From Ancylostoma caninum (Eukaryota; Nematoda; Chromadorea; Rhabditida; Ancylostomatidae), in NCBI GenBank assembly GCA_037903475.1, contig JBAJFG010000357.1:1-64000 (forward strand): a DNA stretch of 64,000 nt, given 5' to 3'. Below, in pieces: positions 21,241 through 32,894 of this stretch. The first letter of the stretch is position 1. Every line of letters begins with the position of its first letter. The notes beneath the pieces were generated by a model. The model made no database searches. It was not told the DNA's origin and was given only the letters and a program-made list of their open reading frames with translations. The position numbers and the translations under genes are program-made.

Positions 21241-23977
21241 GGTTCATTTCAGTCCGATAGTGTTGAGAATGCCAGGATGCGAACCCGCCCCTGGAGAACG
21301 TGTCCGGCTTGCGCTAACTGTGAGGAAGGCGCCGGAATGCGGGCGGTCTGATGGAGGAAGGGCCGTCGTTGCTCAGTAGTATGGATAACACCAGGATACG
21401 GGTCCGCCAATATAGGATTGGTCCGCTGTGACTCAGTGAAGTGGAGAATACCAGGATGCGGTTCAGGCCTAATAGTGAAGATGGCGCCACAATACGGGTC
21501 CAACGATGGAGGAAAGTCCGCTGCAGCCCAGTAGTGCGGAAAACACTCGGATACGATTTCGCTTTATCCAGTAGTGTGGGGAACGGCAGGATACAGTTCC
21601 GCCGATGGAGAACGCGCCTGCGTTGGCCCGATAGTGAGGAATACGCACGAATACGCCATACGATGGAGAACAAACTTCTCATTCTCATACTCAACTCATA
21701 AGAAGGACTTCATGTTTGGCCCCATTGGAAGATTGATTCTGCTTCTTTATCAATTTTCTAGAGATTTGGCAAGTGTGAAGCGTTAGCACATGTCCCAAGT
21801 GGCTGCCCCACCCCACTTTCTAGCGTCCCGAAGGGGCGCTAGTATGTTTAAATTCCACTTTTTGGACCATACGACTACAGAATCGATGGCCACTTGCAAA
21901 AGCTCGGCATCATTTACGGTGTAAATTTTGCAGTCGTCCGCGTAAATCGAGCAGAAAGCGCTAGGAGGTAGCACTTTAGGGAGATCGTTAATGTACATAA
22001 GAAATAGTAAAGGTCCTAGGCATGTCCCCTGAGGAACACCACTAGTAGTGGGGTAGCTGCAGGATTTGGCCCTGTTAATAATGACGGTTTGACTTCTGCA
22101 GCTGAGAAACGCGCGAAGAAAACGATGCAAGCACCCAGTTATACCAAGAGCTCGAGCTTTCTCTAGAAGTAGAGGTATGGAAACGGAGTCAAAAGCCTTC
22201 CGATAATCCAGAAATCAGATTGAGATGAAATTCCCCTTATCTAACTCCCTCTGCCAAACCGGAACCGTTGAAAGGAGGGCTGATGTTGAGGATCGTTTCG
22301 ATAAAAATCCATGCTGGAGTTCAGAAAGCACTCCACTCTCAGTAAGAAATTTGGTTAAGCAACGGCAAATGATCCGCTCCATAACCTTGCTTGTGGAGCA
22401 TGTCAAGCAAATTGGGCGATAGTTTTCAACTCTATTTTTTGCACCCTTTTTATGGATCGGTCGAACTACTCCTAACCTCCATATGCTTGGAGTTTCACCA
22501 AGTAGCAAAAATTTGTTGAAAAACAGTGTAAGAGGAGTAACCAAACCTAGAGCGGCTCTTTTAAGGAAGGAATATGGAATCTCATCTGGAGAGGTAGAAT
22601 TTCTATCCGGAAGCTCGCGCAATATACCGTAGACGGTCTGGCTAGATATATCAATCCAATCTAGCGAGTGCTCATTCTGTCTACCTACGCCGGCAGTCAT
22701 ATCCTCGGCAGGCTTGTAAACACTTCTGAAGTAATCGGCGAAAAGATTGACTTTTTCATCATCACCATCCACAATGGTGTCTTCGTTAATTGAAGGTGGG
22801 ATGCCGCATTGTAATTTTAATTTACTGTTACAATGCTGAAAGATCCTCTTCGGATTGCGCGATTTAGCAATATTTTCTTCCGTACATGCAGCTAGACTAG
22901 CAAGTTTGGCTTTAAGTTTACGAGCGTATTCGTTGTACAAAGAGCTTCCGTATTTATGAATATTTCGGTACAAATAGTTCACCTTAACTCTGAGATGAAG
23001 CAGATTCCTAGGCAACTTTGCGTCGACAGTCTTAGGACGGAGAAGTGGAACGTATTTTTCAATAAGGTCATGGCAGATTGAAACAAAGTTGCTGTAACTT
23101 TCATCAGCGGTCTTCGAGGAGTTGATGATACTAACCCAGTCAATGCGTGTTAATACGGAAACAATTTGGTCATACTTGGCTTTAGTGAAATTTCGAGACG
23201 CGATGGGGAATTCAGGAGATTTTTTACACTTGCCATCGATGTAGAAGGACACGCAATTATGGTCAGAGGTACTGAACGGAGGCAGAATTTCGATATTCCT
23301 AATAGAAAGTGGGTTGGTGACTAATATTATTTCAATTGTGTTGTGACCATGCGTGGGTTTGTCAACGATTTCAGTGAGATTGTTTTCTCTAGCAAATCGC
23401 AGGAATCTGTTTGAGCTTGTTGTAGAAATGTTTTCGCGGTGTGCCATCTTATTCCAATCAATCGTTGGGAAATTAAAATCTCCTAAAAGGATAGCGCTAG
23501 AAGGCCAGTCCGCAAGAAGTTCGTCGACGAAATCTATGAAAGTTATAAAAGAAGGGGCGCTGCAAGAAGGACTCCTATATCTGCAATCATGAGAAAGTTG
23601 TCGCTTTCTGTATTGACTTCAACCACAACAGCTTGGCAAAATTCGGAAAAGTTCTTAACAGCTACCAAAGTATGGCAGGTTAGGTTGTGAATTAAGGCAG
23701 CAACTCCGCCACCAGGACGGTTACCATCCCTATCGCATCGATAAACGGTGTGAATATTATTGAAGCTTAACGACGCATCATGTATTAAGTGCTGCTTACA
23801 CCAGGTTTTGGTAACAAATACACATGCAGGATTTTGGGACAAGATTAAATTCAAATCGGGTAATTTATCTACTATAGAGCGAGCGTCAAAAAGAAGGAAT
23901 CGATCTTTTATATCAAAACATGATGTAAAGTTAGGGGTACCGCACACGGAGCCATGTGTGGTATCCCGGCACTCATC

Positions 23978-24913
23978 CTAGCGTTCTGATGACGGTTGCT
24001 GCTGCTTTGAGACTGGGTTTGAAGATGGGCAATGAGAAATTGGCAGAGGGCTATCCAAAATGGAAGGTTGGCTTGTTTTTATACCAGCAGGAGTTTGAGA
24101 GGCATTTACGTAGCACAGCGAAGAGTTGGGGGATGGAGCGTGAGACTGGCTTGGAGATATAGAGGAGTGAATGCTAATATTTTTGTTAGAAGGAGCACTA
24201 GGGAGCGCACGGGGTTGTTTGAGTTTATGGATTGACAGGTCGCGTACGACATACATGAGCCTCCCTGCTTGTTGGTTTAGCATCCCTGCTTTTCTGCGCA
24301 AAGCCCTGTCAAACTCAAGCTCTTCTTTAGTGTAGTCGTTGCGTGCGTATGAATGGATGCAGTGCTTGGTGAGCGATAGCCTTCCCCTTCTCATGCAAGC
24401 CAGAAGTTTATCCCCTAGCTCTTCAGTGCGTAGCGTAATCGGATACGCGGACGGCGACTGGGAGACCCATTACGTATTGGTGGGTGTCGATGAACATCGA
24501 CGCGGCGGCTCTGCCATTCCGACAGAAGTTCCTCATCTCCAGAGGCCTCTATGACCTCCTTGACTGCCTCTCTGTCGAATACAGTGGTAGCCGCGTTATC
24601 GACCTGCTCCTCGACACCCACGTAATCCGACAGGACTTTTCGGCGACGGTTTTAGAGTCGGCCCTGAATTTTACTAGAATACTATAAAGGGCAGACCCAT
24701 TGCTATCGTACTGACAAGGGGGGGGGGGCAGCTCTGCTCTTCCAAAATTCTTAGCTTGTTGAGGATTAGGTTCTGGGTCGACTGTATTTGAGCAAGGAAA
24801 TCAAAAAACCTATCGAACTTTGAGAAGTAGTTGTCCCACCTTACAAGCATCTGCTCGAGCCACGCAGGAGTCTCTGTTGGTGTGGTTTCGGTCTTCGCTT
24901 TCCTTGGAGCCAT
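23978..24913 (-). pseudogene. ORF1 of CR1-like LINE 1
   Basis: Starts at the ATG at 24913 (MAPRKAKTETTPTETPAWLE), followed by an amphipathic segment (FLAQIQSTQNLILNKLRILEE) likely to form a coiled coil, then after a frame change EWQSRRVDVHRHPP with SPSRRPRIRL, and after another MRRGRLSLTKHCIHSYARND with RALRRKAGMLNQQAGRLMYV. The same order is seen in LINE 3 (46725-47324), which supports reading the three frames as one former ORF. ORF1 proteins of this group bind RNA and act as chaperones in the retrotransposition particle. At least two frameshifts are present. Confidence 0.65.
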
Positions 24914-24956
24914 CGTTAGCAGAGCGAGAATAGGGTTGGAAGACAGCCGCACGCCA

Positions 24957-25068
24957 GGAGTGATTAGGAGTGGAGTGATGATCAAGAGTGGAGTGATCAG
25001 GAGTGGAGCGATCAGGAGTGGAGTGATCAGGAGTGGAGTGATCAGGAGTGGAGTGATCAGGAGTGGAT
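24957..25068. repeat. 15-bp minisatellite at the 5' end of LINE 1
   Basis: Repeated GGAGTGATCA-containing 15-bp unit, about seven copies with small variants. It precedes ORF1 of the LINE (minus strand). In one frame it reads a Thr-Pro-Leu-Leu-Ile repeat, but a continuing frame into ORF1 is probably accidental because the period is divisible by three. Confidence 0.85.
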
Positions 25069-25130
25069 TGTGCGTACTGCGAACCGGCAATTGTCAGGCT
25101 GAAATTACACCCAGTCAATGAATTCATTTC

Positions 25131-25442
25131 TGCTATCTTGGACTAATCAGTTATTTCGAACAGATTCTGCTAGTTTAGCTCATCCTTAACACTTTGCATC
25201 TTTTTGAAACTTCCTTGGGAACTACTGATGAAAGGGTCATGTACCCAAGTGGGCAATTGAGTCACACAACCGGTCTAGTTACTAGCCCCGAAACCGGAAA
25301 GCGTGAAAATCTCTCATACATAACTCTTCTTCTCCACTATTCGGACTTGTCTTATCAGTAGGATGGTATTCTAGTGCCTTAGAATCTCACTGAGGTAATG
25401 GGGTGCTGACAAGATTCTTATAACTTCTACTCTATAATATAA
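25131..25442. other. Unassigned spacer
   Basis: About 310 bp between the LINE 5' end and mariner 5; nothing recognised. Confidence 0.5.
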
Positions 25443-26738
25443 GGTATGTGAAAAAGTTTCCGCCCTTTTTAAAGCGAAATTGAGTGTTTTTTTTTTCAAA
25501 ATAGAAAAGAAACAGATAGATCAATCGAAGTAGTGGCCATCGTTAGCTATAACCTTTGCCCATCTTTGTGGGAAGAGAAGGATGCCGCGGCGGTAGAAGG
25601 CCTCGTCCTTCGACTCGATCCATTCCCTCACCCATTTTCCGACGTCTCCGAAAGACTGGAAGTGCTGCTCGGAAAGCCCATGAGCCATCGACCGAAACAA
25701 ATAGTAGTCTGACGGAGCACAGTCTGGTGAATAAGCCGCATGTGGTAGCACATCCCAGCGAAGTGCTTCAAGCGTCTCCTTCACTGCTTTTGTAACATGT
25801 GGATGAGCATTGTCATACAGCAAAATGACTTTGTGCTGCCTTGTCTCGTGTTCTGGCCGTTTCTGGTGCAATGCTCTGCTCAAACGAATCGTTTGGTCTT
25901 TATAGAGATCGCCCGTGATCGTCTGGCCTGGTTTAAGCAGATCATGATAGATGACTCCCTTCTGGTCCCACCAGATACACAGCATTGCCTTCTTCCCATG
26001 GATATTGCGCTTTGGCGTCGATTGTGATGGTTGGCCACGGTCGCAAATGGCTTTCCGGCTCTTCGGATTATCGAAATAGATCCACTCTTCGTCTTCAGTA
26101 ACGATACGATGCAGAAATCCCTTCCTTTTTTGTTTGTCAAGCAACATTTCACAGATGGTTTTTCTTCTTTCCATGTCGCGTTCTGTCAAGTCGTATGGTA
26201 CTCATCTGCCTTCCTTATAAACCTTTCCCATGGCTTTGAGACGCTTGGAAATGTTGAATCTATCAACATTTAGAGAGTTCATTTAGAGAGGCAATCTCTT
26301 CTTGTGTTTGGCGTGGATATTCATCAATTAATGATTGAAGTTCTTTGTCTTCAAAAACTTTTGGCCTTCCACTGCGTTGCTTGTCTCCAACATCGAAATC
26401 ACCACTATTAAAGCGTCGGAACCATTCTTTGCATGTTGTTTCTGATGGAGCATGGTCCCCATAAGCTTCCATGAGCATTCGGCAAGATTCGGCAGCAGTT
26501 TTCTTCAAATTGAAGCAGAAGAGAAGTGCTTTGCGCAAATGACGCTTACTTGGCTTAAATATCGGCATGATTATCGCCATAAAACACAATAATGTTGATA
26601 TAAATCGGAACAAATATGTACTAAATATTATTGACAGATATCAAAGCAACAAAACGAAGTAGGATTTACAGAGTATTTGCAAGGATAGCTAACGATATAA
26701 CCACTCATCGCTAGAGGGCGGAAACTTTTTCACATACC
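25443..26738 (-). mobile_element. Mariner 5, near-complete
   Basis: 1,296-bp element with perfect inverted termini of at least 22 bp, starting GGTATGTGAAAAAGTTTCCG, and the complement ending at 26738. TA follows the right end; the left flank reads TAA, so one duplicate may have changed by a base. The transposase pseudogene fills the minus strand. Of all DNA transposons here this copy has the best preserved coding region. Confidence 0.92.
25521..26568 (-). pseudogene. Mariner transposase, nearly intact
   Basis: From the ATG at 26568 to the stop at 25521, about 349 codons, the normal family length. The N-terminal part has two helix-turn-helix-type segments (LRKALLFCFNLKKTAAES; TCKEWFRRFNSGDFDVGD). 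The catalytic core has VTEDEEWIYFDN with the first Asp, LLYDNAHPHVTK with the second, and the third 34 residues on in SPDCAPSDYYLF: a complete D34D triad. Only two lesions were noticed: a frame change near 26265-26290 in the linker between the DNA-binding and catalytic parts, and a TGA near 26207 where related proteins have Trp. It is probably recently inactivated. Confidence 0.9.
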
Positions 26739-27265
26739 TAATCTGAGGGGAATACATCATAATGAAGGTGTTATGACTGTGCTTGTAATACTACAGATGC
26801 CGGTATTTGGCAAAAAATTTTCGAAACTTACGGAAATTTTTGAAATCAAATTTTCCATACTTGCGGAATTTTTTGAATTCGCATTTTTAAGGAGGAAGAA
26901 TGCGTCATTATAAACTGTTCCGACATTTTCTGAATTCAGTTGTGCAAATGATCAAACTTTCTAAATATTTCCTAACTTTCTCCCATTACTTTTGAGATTT
27001 ACAGAGAATGCGGGTGCATTGATGACGGACAGATGTGCCGGGGTCCAGTGCCCGTAGTAATCCCCCCCTCAGCCCAGCTGAGCTGGGATGACCCAGTCGA
27101 CTGCCAAAAAACTCGTCCAAAGGCAGCCCAGCTGCCTTCCCATGTTGTAGAATAGGCAGCCGAGGGGTAAGCCGAGCGTGATCGGATGCCTATTTCCCAT
27201 CCCAGCTTAGCTGAGGCCCAGCCCAGCTCGGCTTCCGGCTCGGCTGCCAAAGAAAGGAAGAAATA

Positions 27266-27546
27266 GTGGGTCAGCCGAGTAGGCACGCGTACAGTCTGTT
27301 CCCTGAAACGTACACTGCCATCCTCGCCCCGATTGGACAAAGCGGCGCGCGCACGTTTAATCGGGGCGCGAAGCTGCAACAGCCGATCAGCCTCTCCCCG
27401 CGCCCTGATCGATTCCTTCGCGCCCCAATCGAACAAAGCGCACGCGCCGCTTTGTTCGATTGGGGCGAGGGTGGCAGTGTACGTTTCAGGGAACAGACTG
27501 TAAGTTGCTCGTGAGCAACTTACGTGACTCTCCTCGGCTGACCCAC
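27266..27546. mobile_element. Palindromic MITE with TA target
   Basis: 281-bp element, termini GTGGGTCAGCCGAG and complement, flanked by TA at 27264-27265 and 27547-27548. Both arms contain ACAGTCTGTTCCCTGAAACG and its complement, so most of the element folds back on itself. No coding capacity. An additional inner palindrome TAAGTTGCTCGTGAGCAACTTA lies at about 27501. Confidence 0.75.
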
Positions 27547-27898
27547 TATTTCGGTCAGCCCGTGTAAAATTGCGTAGTGTGGGCTCACAACATTTAGGCG
27601 TGAAAATTCCGTTTGGACGAGTTTTCCGCGCAAGAAAATTTGGGCTGATGATGCAATCCATTGGCCTAAATTTTTACTTACTAGAGATTTCCTTTGGCCT
27701 AGTACACTGTTATTTTCATAAATAGACTGTTACTTTTGTATTTATGATGTGCTTATTTTATTTGTCTTGTTGTTTAGTGCAAGTGATCATTCGGTTGTCC
27801 CATACATGTAAAAAATAGGAGTCATATGTATGCTGCCGTAGGCATCAGCATGTACACATTGCCCATCCCGTCGTTAATAAATTTTTATTGCCTTCTAG

Positions 27899-30800
27899 GT
27901 TGTATCAAAATACCCCTGCTGTGCAGGCAACCAGTAATGGACAAGATGCTTTCATTGTAATGTGGGAGCAAATCAAGAATGTTCCTTTGAGTAACATCAC
28001 GCAAAGGTTAGCAATTGCATACTTTTAATTATTGAACAGTAACTGTTGTTGCGGTCTCCGCATGTCAGAGTTAAACTAGTAGAGCTTGAGTTTTTTGGTG
28101 TTCTTTTTTTTTTGGTTTGAATTGCATTTCTTATAGTTGAAATTATTCGCTTGTGTACATTTTACATACATTTTGGTGTGAACCACGTTCATTGTCGGTA
28201 TCTGATCTTGGCGATCAGTACGTGGGAACATCTGTGGATTTCTCAGTTTAACGAAATTAAGTCTCACTTTCTTCAGGGATTCTTGCAAGATGGTGAGCCT
28301 TAATAGATAGTTTTTGTGTCACTTAACACTGAATTTGTCCGTAAATATACGCAATTTCCTCGAACTCATACGCTCTTTTTACAACATCGGAAGTAGTTCC
28401 ATCATGCTTTGCTTTTCTTTTTCTACTTCAGCAGCCCTACAGCTGCAATATGTACTTCCACAATCATCTTTCTATAAATGTACATACGTATTGGTTCAAG
28501 AATTTCAATGATGACCATTTCAATGTTTATAGCATGTCTGGCTCCCAATTAAGATCGATTGTGAAGTGCTGGGCGGGGGAGGGGGGGGGGTGTACTTGAT
28601 AGCTATGTTTTCACCAACGCACTCCTTAGCCAGCAGTCTAGCATACACGCAAAGCACTTTAGGGCGGTGACTCGCTGCAATGTGAAAAGGAAAAACTGAG
28701 ATCGTGTGATCTGAATTGACGACCCATAAAAGATTGAAGCAATATATGGAAGATTTTATGATTATCTTCAACGAAGGGCTTGATTCAGAAACACCATCGC
28801 AAGCAACGAAAAGTGCTCCTCTAATAGGAAATTGTTGTCAGTTTTCCCAGCAGATGAACAAGAGTCAAAAAATGGGGCTCTGTAGTAAGACCCGATATTC
28901 ACCTAAACTTGTTTTACATATGCACTTCTGGAAACGTGCCCTTGTGATGAGAATGGAAATAAATGATTGTATTGGATATATAAATATTATAATAAATCGA
29001 GATCAAGTTGAGTACGGTATAAATTGAAATAAAACAAATGTGCTTCTTTCACAGGGAACATATTTACAGGAGCGAGTCACCACAGCCTATTATTCCTACT
29101 CGACCGGCGTTTGAGTCTCTTCCAGCAGCAACACCGTCGACTTCGTCTTCAGCACTGCCGACAAATCCTGAGCAAACCTCAGGAGGCAGCTTTGGTTCGA
29201 ACTTTTTTTGAGATCCATGTTCTATGAAAACAGATTTAATTATTGTTTTCAGCTACTCAGAGACTTGCAACCGCCAAGCCATCATTTGCCGCTGGTGCTC
29301 CTGTGCCAGCCGCTTCGAGTTTTCCTTTGTATAGAATGCCACCGCAGTACGCTGTTGTACCCGGTAGCAATCCACTCTCTCCTACACAAGCTTCTACATC
29401 TGGAAATGGTAAGTCATCGAAAATCGTGATAAGCCTTAGGCAAAGGGTGCGATGAAAAATTAGTATTGTTGCCCCGCACTTTTTGAGAATGAGTTTTTTC
29501 TACAGAAACTGTTCAATATTTTTGGAAAGTTTCGTTGTCTGAGGAATTCGCAGCCTCTTCTGAGCAGTTTTCATCACCAACATGAAAGTTTCAGCTTAAT
29601 CTCTAAGCTTTGATCTTACTTTGATCTCTTGAATGTGGCTGATATAGTTAGCATTTTATTTTTATTTTCATTCCGTGGGTGCTGTCGTAAAATCTTTTTT
29701 TTTTGTTCCGTCCCATTCCGGTATGGGTCATAGTGAGGCGGGACAGGTCGGGTCATGTTTGTGTGTTGTCGCCTCTTTTGTAGGATCCAATTGCAGGACC
29801 CGTCACTTTTTGTAAATTTGATTCGTAGACCTACATCTGGTACAACATTCTGGTCATAAGTTAATCAGGAGCATATGAAAAACGTGGAATTTCTACACGC
29901 GATTGAACCGAATTTCCTACGTGAGCCGTTGCTCCTTTCTTCATGCTACAACAGTTTTATTGGCTGCATAATTGGAACTTCCTGTCGCAGCTACAGTGTT
30001 GAGGTAGCCGCTTTTTTAAATTAAAACTCTCACTTCATCTATGTATTTGATGCTGATTTCGATCATTTTTAGTCTACCCTGTTCTTTATGAAGAGCCTCC
30101 TGTGGAGTCAGTGCTTCCGAATATTCCTGCTCACGATGTTCCTCCGACTGAGAATGGAAGATTACCCTCGGTACGTACATTTATGAAAACTATCGAACTA
30201 CCAAACCAATGTGGGGGCTGTGTTTCAATGAACCCTTTCGGATTCAGAAGTAAATACTTAATTGTTCGACTCATTGGATAGTTTTATGAATCTAATTTAT
30301 ACAGAGGAATGGCTTCACTGGAATGATAACGAAATAAGGTTGTCTATCACAATTGACTTACGTGACTTTAACAAGTGTTGATTACCGTATCCAAAATTCG
30401 AGGCTTTTTGTGTTTCATATCAAACGGCTGATATTCAGTACAAAAATTTCCAGATTGGGAAGATGATGGCCCAATTCGATTTCAAACCAGTGGGCCCGAA
30501 TCAACTTGAAATAACTGCAGGTGTGTAGGGAGAAGCGGAGTTCTTGAGAAGGGCTCCTAGTCGGACGGGATCATAAGCGTTTTAAAGCTCGAACTTGCTT
30601 AAAAGGAGTTTTCGAAATAGCAGTAGGAGAATGCTGTTGAAAATAAACAAATGCACAAATTTCTTTTTGTGTAATTTTCAAAATTTCTGAATCCTTTCTT
30701 GAGGGTTGGTCGTTCTGAAAAAACGTATCATTCCGACAAAGAACATCTTGAATAATTGACTGCAATGCTGAGGGTCCCCATTATGTTTTCTTTAGAATAT

Positions 30801-32024
30801 ATGCACGGTCTTTTTGCTGACTTGCGCATCTGACCCACTTGGGTAATGTTGCGTCGGTGCTATGAAAGTCTTTGAATATTTCTAGCTTTAGATATGTGAA
30901 TGAGACTTCTATCCATAGTTCTAATGTCTATTCTGCTTTTCAGTTCCTCTATGTTCAAGGAGAGGTGTCGTTTTAGAGGAAAATACTACTATCGAGGGTG
31001 TTATGGATTTCGAGTTCGCAAAGATCCCATCGTCCCGTGCTGAGGTAGAGATAAAATTCTTGCTTCATGGATTGCTCACCACGTGCAGAGTATTTTAGTT
31101 ATTGTTTTTACTTGTGTTTAAATGACACCTTTGCACCGAACATTGGAATATTCCACTGAGTCGTTCATACCTAAGGAAATTTGCTGTTATTGCTTCCGAT
31201 TTTTTTATGTTACAGCCAAATTATTCTCGTACTACAAAAGATGCTGCAGTTAGCAGAGATGCTGGTGGATCCGTAAAAACGGTTGGTGGTAAATTGTGTT
31301 TGGACGAAGACGACTTCCGCGATGCCTCCCATCAGCTGTGAGTCTCTAAATTGAGTGGTAGATTATGTGAGGACAGGTTCTTCCGTTCTCATGGGTGCAT
31401 AGGGTGAAGTGTCGCTTATAATAAAACCCTAGCTAAGTTCATATCATATTGTTCTGCATTTCTTTCTAAAATTTTAATTTCATTTCGATTCCCTCCATAA
31501 TCCATCACGGTTTATCTGGCTTAGCGTCGCTCATCTGCTAGCATAATCACTTTGCCCCTGAGCACTCTGAGAGTACTGCTGAAGTGTACGCATTGCAGAC
31601 TTGCTGAGCTCTCTCTTTGAAACGTAGAGCAAGTCTACGATCTACTATTCCATTAACTGAACAATCCAAAAACTGAAATGATGAGCAGAATGCGACATTC
31701 CACGCGACGAACATGCTTAACAAGGCCATCCTATTACAAAGATAGAGGATCTGCATAGAGTCCTAGATCAAGTGATGAGATAGAAATGGCAGGAACTTTT
31801 CCTGTCTTATATCCACGGTTATTTTGTACATCGCCAGTCTAGTCTCTCCCTTCTAGTCGTTTTGACTGCTATACAAAAACAGCAACAATATTGGGGCCTT
31901 CTTTTAATCGCAGGCCATGCAAAGAGGCTTCCGAGAAAAAGGATACTGACCATTCTCCTTCTGAACCAGATGTTTGTGCTCCAGATAGCGAGATGTTGGT
32001 TTCAAGCGAGCGGAGTTCGGATCA
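27899..32024 (+). CDS. Multi-exon gene of unknown function, partial
   Basis: Eight exons with consistent phases: 27899-28006, 29055-29194, 29253-29408, 30073-30170, 30454-30520, 30944-31044, 31216-31337 and 31914 to about 32024. All follow AG acceptors, mostly pyrimidine-rich, and end at GT donors; the second donor (GTTCGA) is weak. The spliced frame stays open for about 300 codons. The protein is Pro/Ser/Ala-rich (TRPAFESLPAATPSTSSS; GAPVPAASSFPLYRMPPQYA) with a MAQFDFKPVGPNQLEITA segment that resembles the first strands of an SH3 domain, but the rest of such a domain does not follow. The last exon is acidic (KKDTDHSPSEPDVCAPDSEM) and runs into a MITE at 32026 that brings in a stop. The 5' end is not in view. 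I do not recognise the family. Confidence 0.65.
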
Positions 32025-32025
32025 A

Positions 32026-32166
32026 AATACCGGATGCGTGCAACCGACGCGCGTGCTTCTATAGGATGAAGAATAGGACCCGGACGCAGCCCAGAGTCAC
32101 ACGTTTGCGAAATCTTGCGTCTATGCGCGTCTGGCGCACGTCAATCGTACGCATCCGGTATAAATT
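32026..32166. mobile_element. Palindromic MITE in the last exon of the gene
   Basis: About 140 bp with inverted ends ATACCGGATGCGT and complement. Internal CGACGCGCGTG and AGGATGAAGAATAGGACCC blocks are shared with 33394-33640. It starts directly after the acidic coding exon of the upstream gene, and the frame meets a stop (TAG near 32060) within it. Confidence 0.68.
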
Positions 32167-32262
32167 GTCCATGGGACTTCTGCGTTCAAACCGAAATGCA
32201 CTCCATTACTGGTCTACTTCTTTACAAAACTTCATTGTTCTCTACTATTATATTTGTTCCAG

Positions 32263-32894
32263 TGATGCGAAACTTATTCGCGATATGACTACACTGAAGT
32301 CGAAGGGATACGGTTTTGTGTTATGGTTGTACCCAAAACATGAGGTACGAACGTATTTTAATCCCGTTATGATAGTTGCTTCCAACAGAACTCTAGATGT
32401 GGCGTACGTCAGTAGTTTTTTCAGAAGAAGACATTCGAGAGGCGTTTGGACAGTTTGGCCGCATCCTTGAAGTGCGAATTTTCAAAGTGCAAGGCTACGC
32501 TTTCGTGAAATTCGGCTCAAAGAAGTGTGCTTGTCGAGCGATTCTAAGGATGAACGGTGGTGATCTTGCAATACTATCCATTGCTCATGGGGAAAGACGA
32601 GTGATGTAAGTTAGATAGGAGTGCTCGTATTCATGCTTTTAATTCACGTATTGTTTCAGTCGGAGAAACGTGCTGCTGCTGCTCAAGGTCAACAACAGTA
32701 TTACAATTACTATGCACAGTACTACATCAATCCACAGGTTATGTAGCAGTGGGCGAAGTAAGATTGTTACCTACATTTCAGTTCGTACATCGTGTTTGTG
32801 TAGCTGTTTGACAATTAATTGATTCAGCTTCTGGCAGCAACAACAAAGAGGCGCTGGTCAGCCTGGCACCAAGGCTGCGAATGGCAACCGCTGA
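32263..32894 (+). pseudogene. TIA-1/TIAR-like RNA-binding protein, decayed fragment
   Basis: TIA-1/TIAR proteins carry three RNA-recognition motifs and act in splicing and stress-granule translation control. Four exons remain. 32263-32344 reads SDAKLIRDMTTLKSKGYGFV (RNP1 of RRM2). 32389-32605 reads the third RRM, FSEEDIREAFGQFGRILEVR and FKVQGYAFVKFGSKKCACRA. 32660-32757 and 32828-32894 read a Gln/Tyr-rich tail (QQQYYNYYAQYY; FWQQQQRGAGQPG). Introns are kept, so it is not a processed copy. Defects: the remainder of RRM2 is missing between the first two exons, a frameshift in a T-run near 32418, a TAG near 32745, and extra bases after GYGFV. RRM1 is absent. Confidence 0.8.

Larger units (their letters stand above)
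19404..21842 (+). mobile_element. Non-autonomous Helitron, family A copy 2
   Basis: 2,439 bp, beginning TCTATTAAACAAAGCGCCGT after A19403 and ending at CTAG before T21843, with the same 3' hairpin (21820-21842) as copy 1. Its first 530 bp match 1776-2310 at about 94 percent. A unit of about 90 bp containing AAGCCTCTAAATARGAATGC and the start of the 60-bp array is duplicated at 19880-19967 and again from 19970; the second is interrupted by a mariner derivative (20009-20793). The 60-bp array is short here. Degenerate units continue to about 21650. Confidence 0.9.
18713..23947 (-). pseudogene. ORF2 (endonuclease and reverse transcriptase) of CR1-like LINE 1
   Basis: Endonuclease at 23947-23100: FDARSIVDKLPDLN, VTKTWCKQHLI, CDRDGNRPGGGVAALI and the PPFSTSDHNCVSF block with the catalytic Asp-His. 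RT follows: VRPIHKKGAKNRVENYRPIC, LQHGFLSKRSSTSALL, FLDYRKAFDS, SGVPQGTCLGPLLF and the catalytic YADD at 21933-21944. After the Helitron, the thumb and C-terminal parts run from 19403 to 18713 (ITYVRPMLEY, RISYEDRLKKLGALSLKDSR). Lesions include a TGA near 22213 just before FLDYRKAFDS, frame changes near 23500, and the 2.4-kb Helitron. The order and wording are those of the CR1 clade. Confidence 0.85.
18260..25130 (-). mobile_element. CR1-like LINE 1, split by Helitron A2
   Basis: Minus-strand non-LTR retrotransposon with ORF1, an endonuclease-RT ORF2 and a short A-rich 3' tail at about 18270-18290. Helitron A2 (19404-21842) interrupts the RT thumb region. With the Helitron removed the frame reads continuously from KKWNLNI into SKEKTLTMALG. 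The element is full or nearly full length (about 4.4 kb without the insertion) but carries stops and frameshifts. The 5' limit near 25130 is approximate. Confidence 0.87.

Noticed and set aside
20771..21503. Repeat-encoded ORFs in the second Helitron
   Set aside because: Same 60-bp array artefact as in the first copy.
24810..25127. Ser-Thr-Pro-Asp-His repeat protein
   Set aside because: Product of a 15-bp minisatellite.
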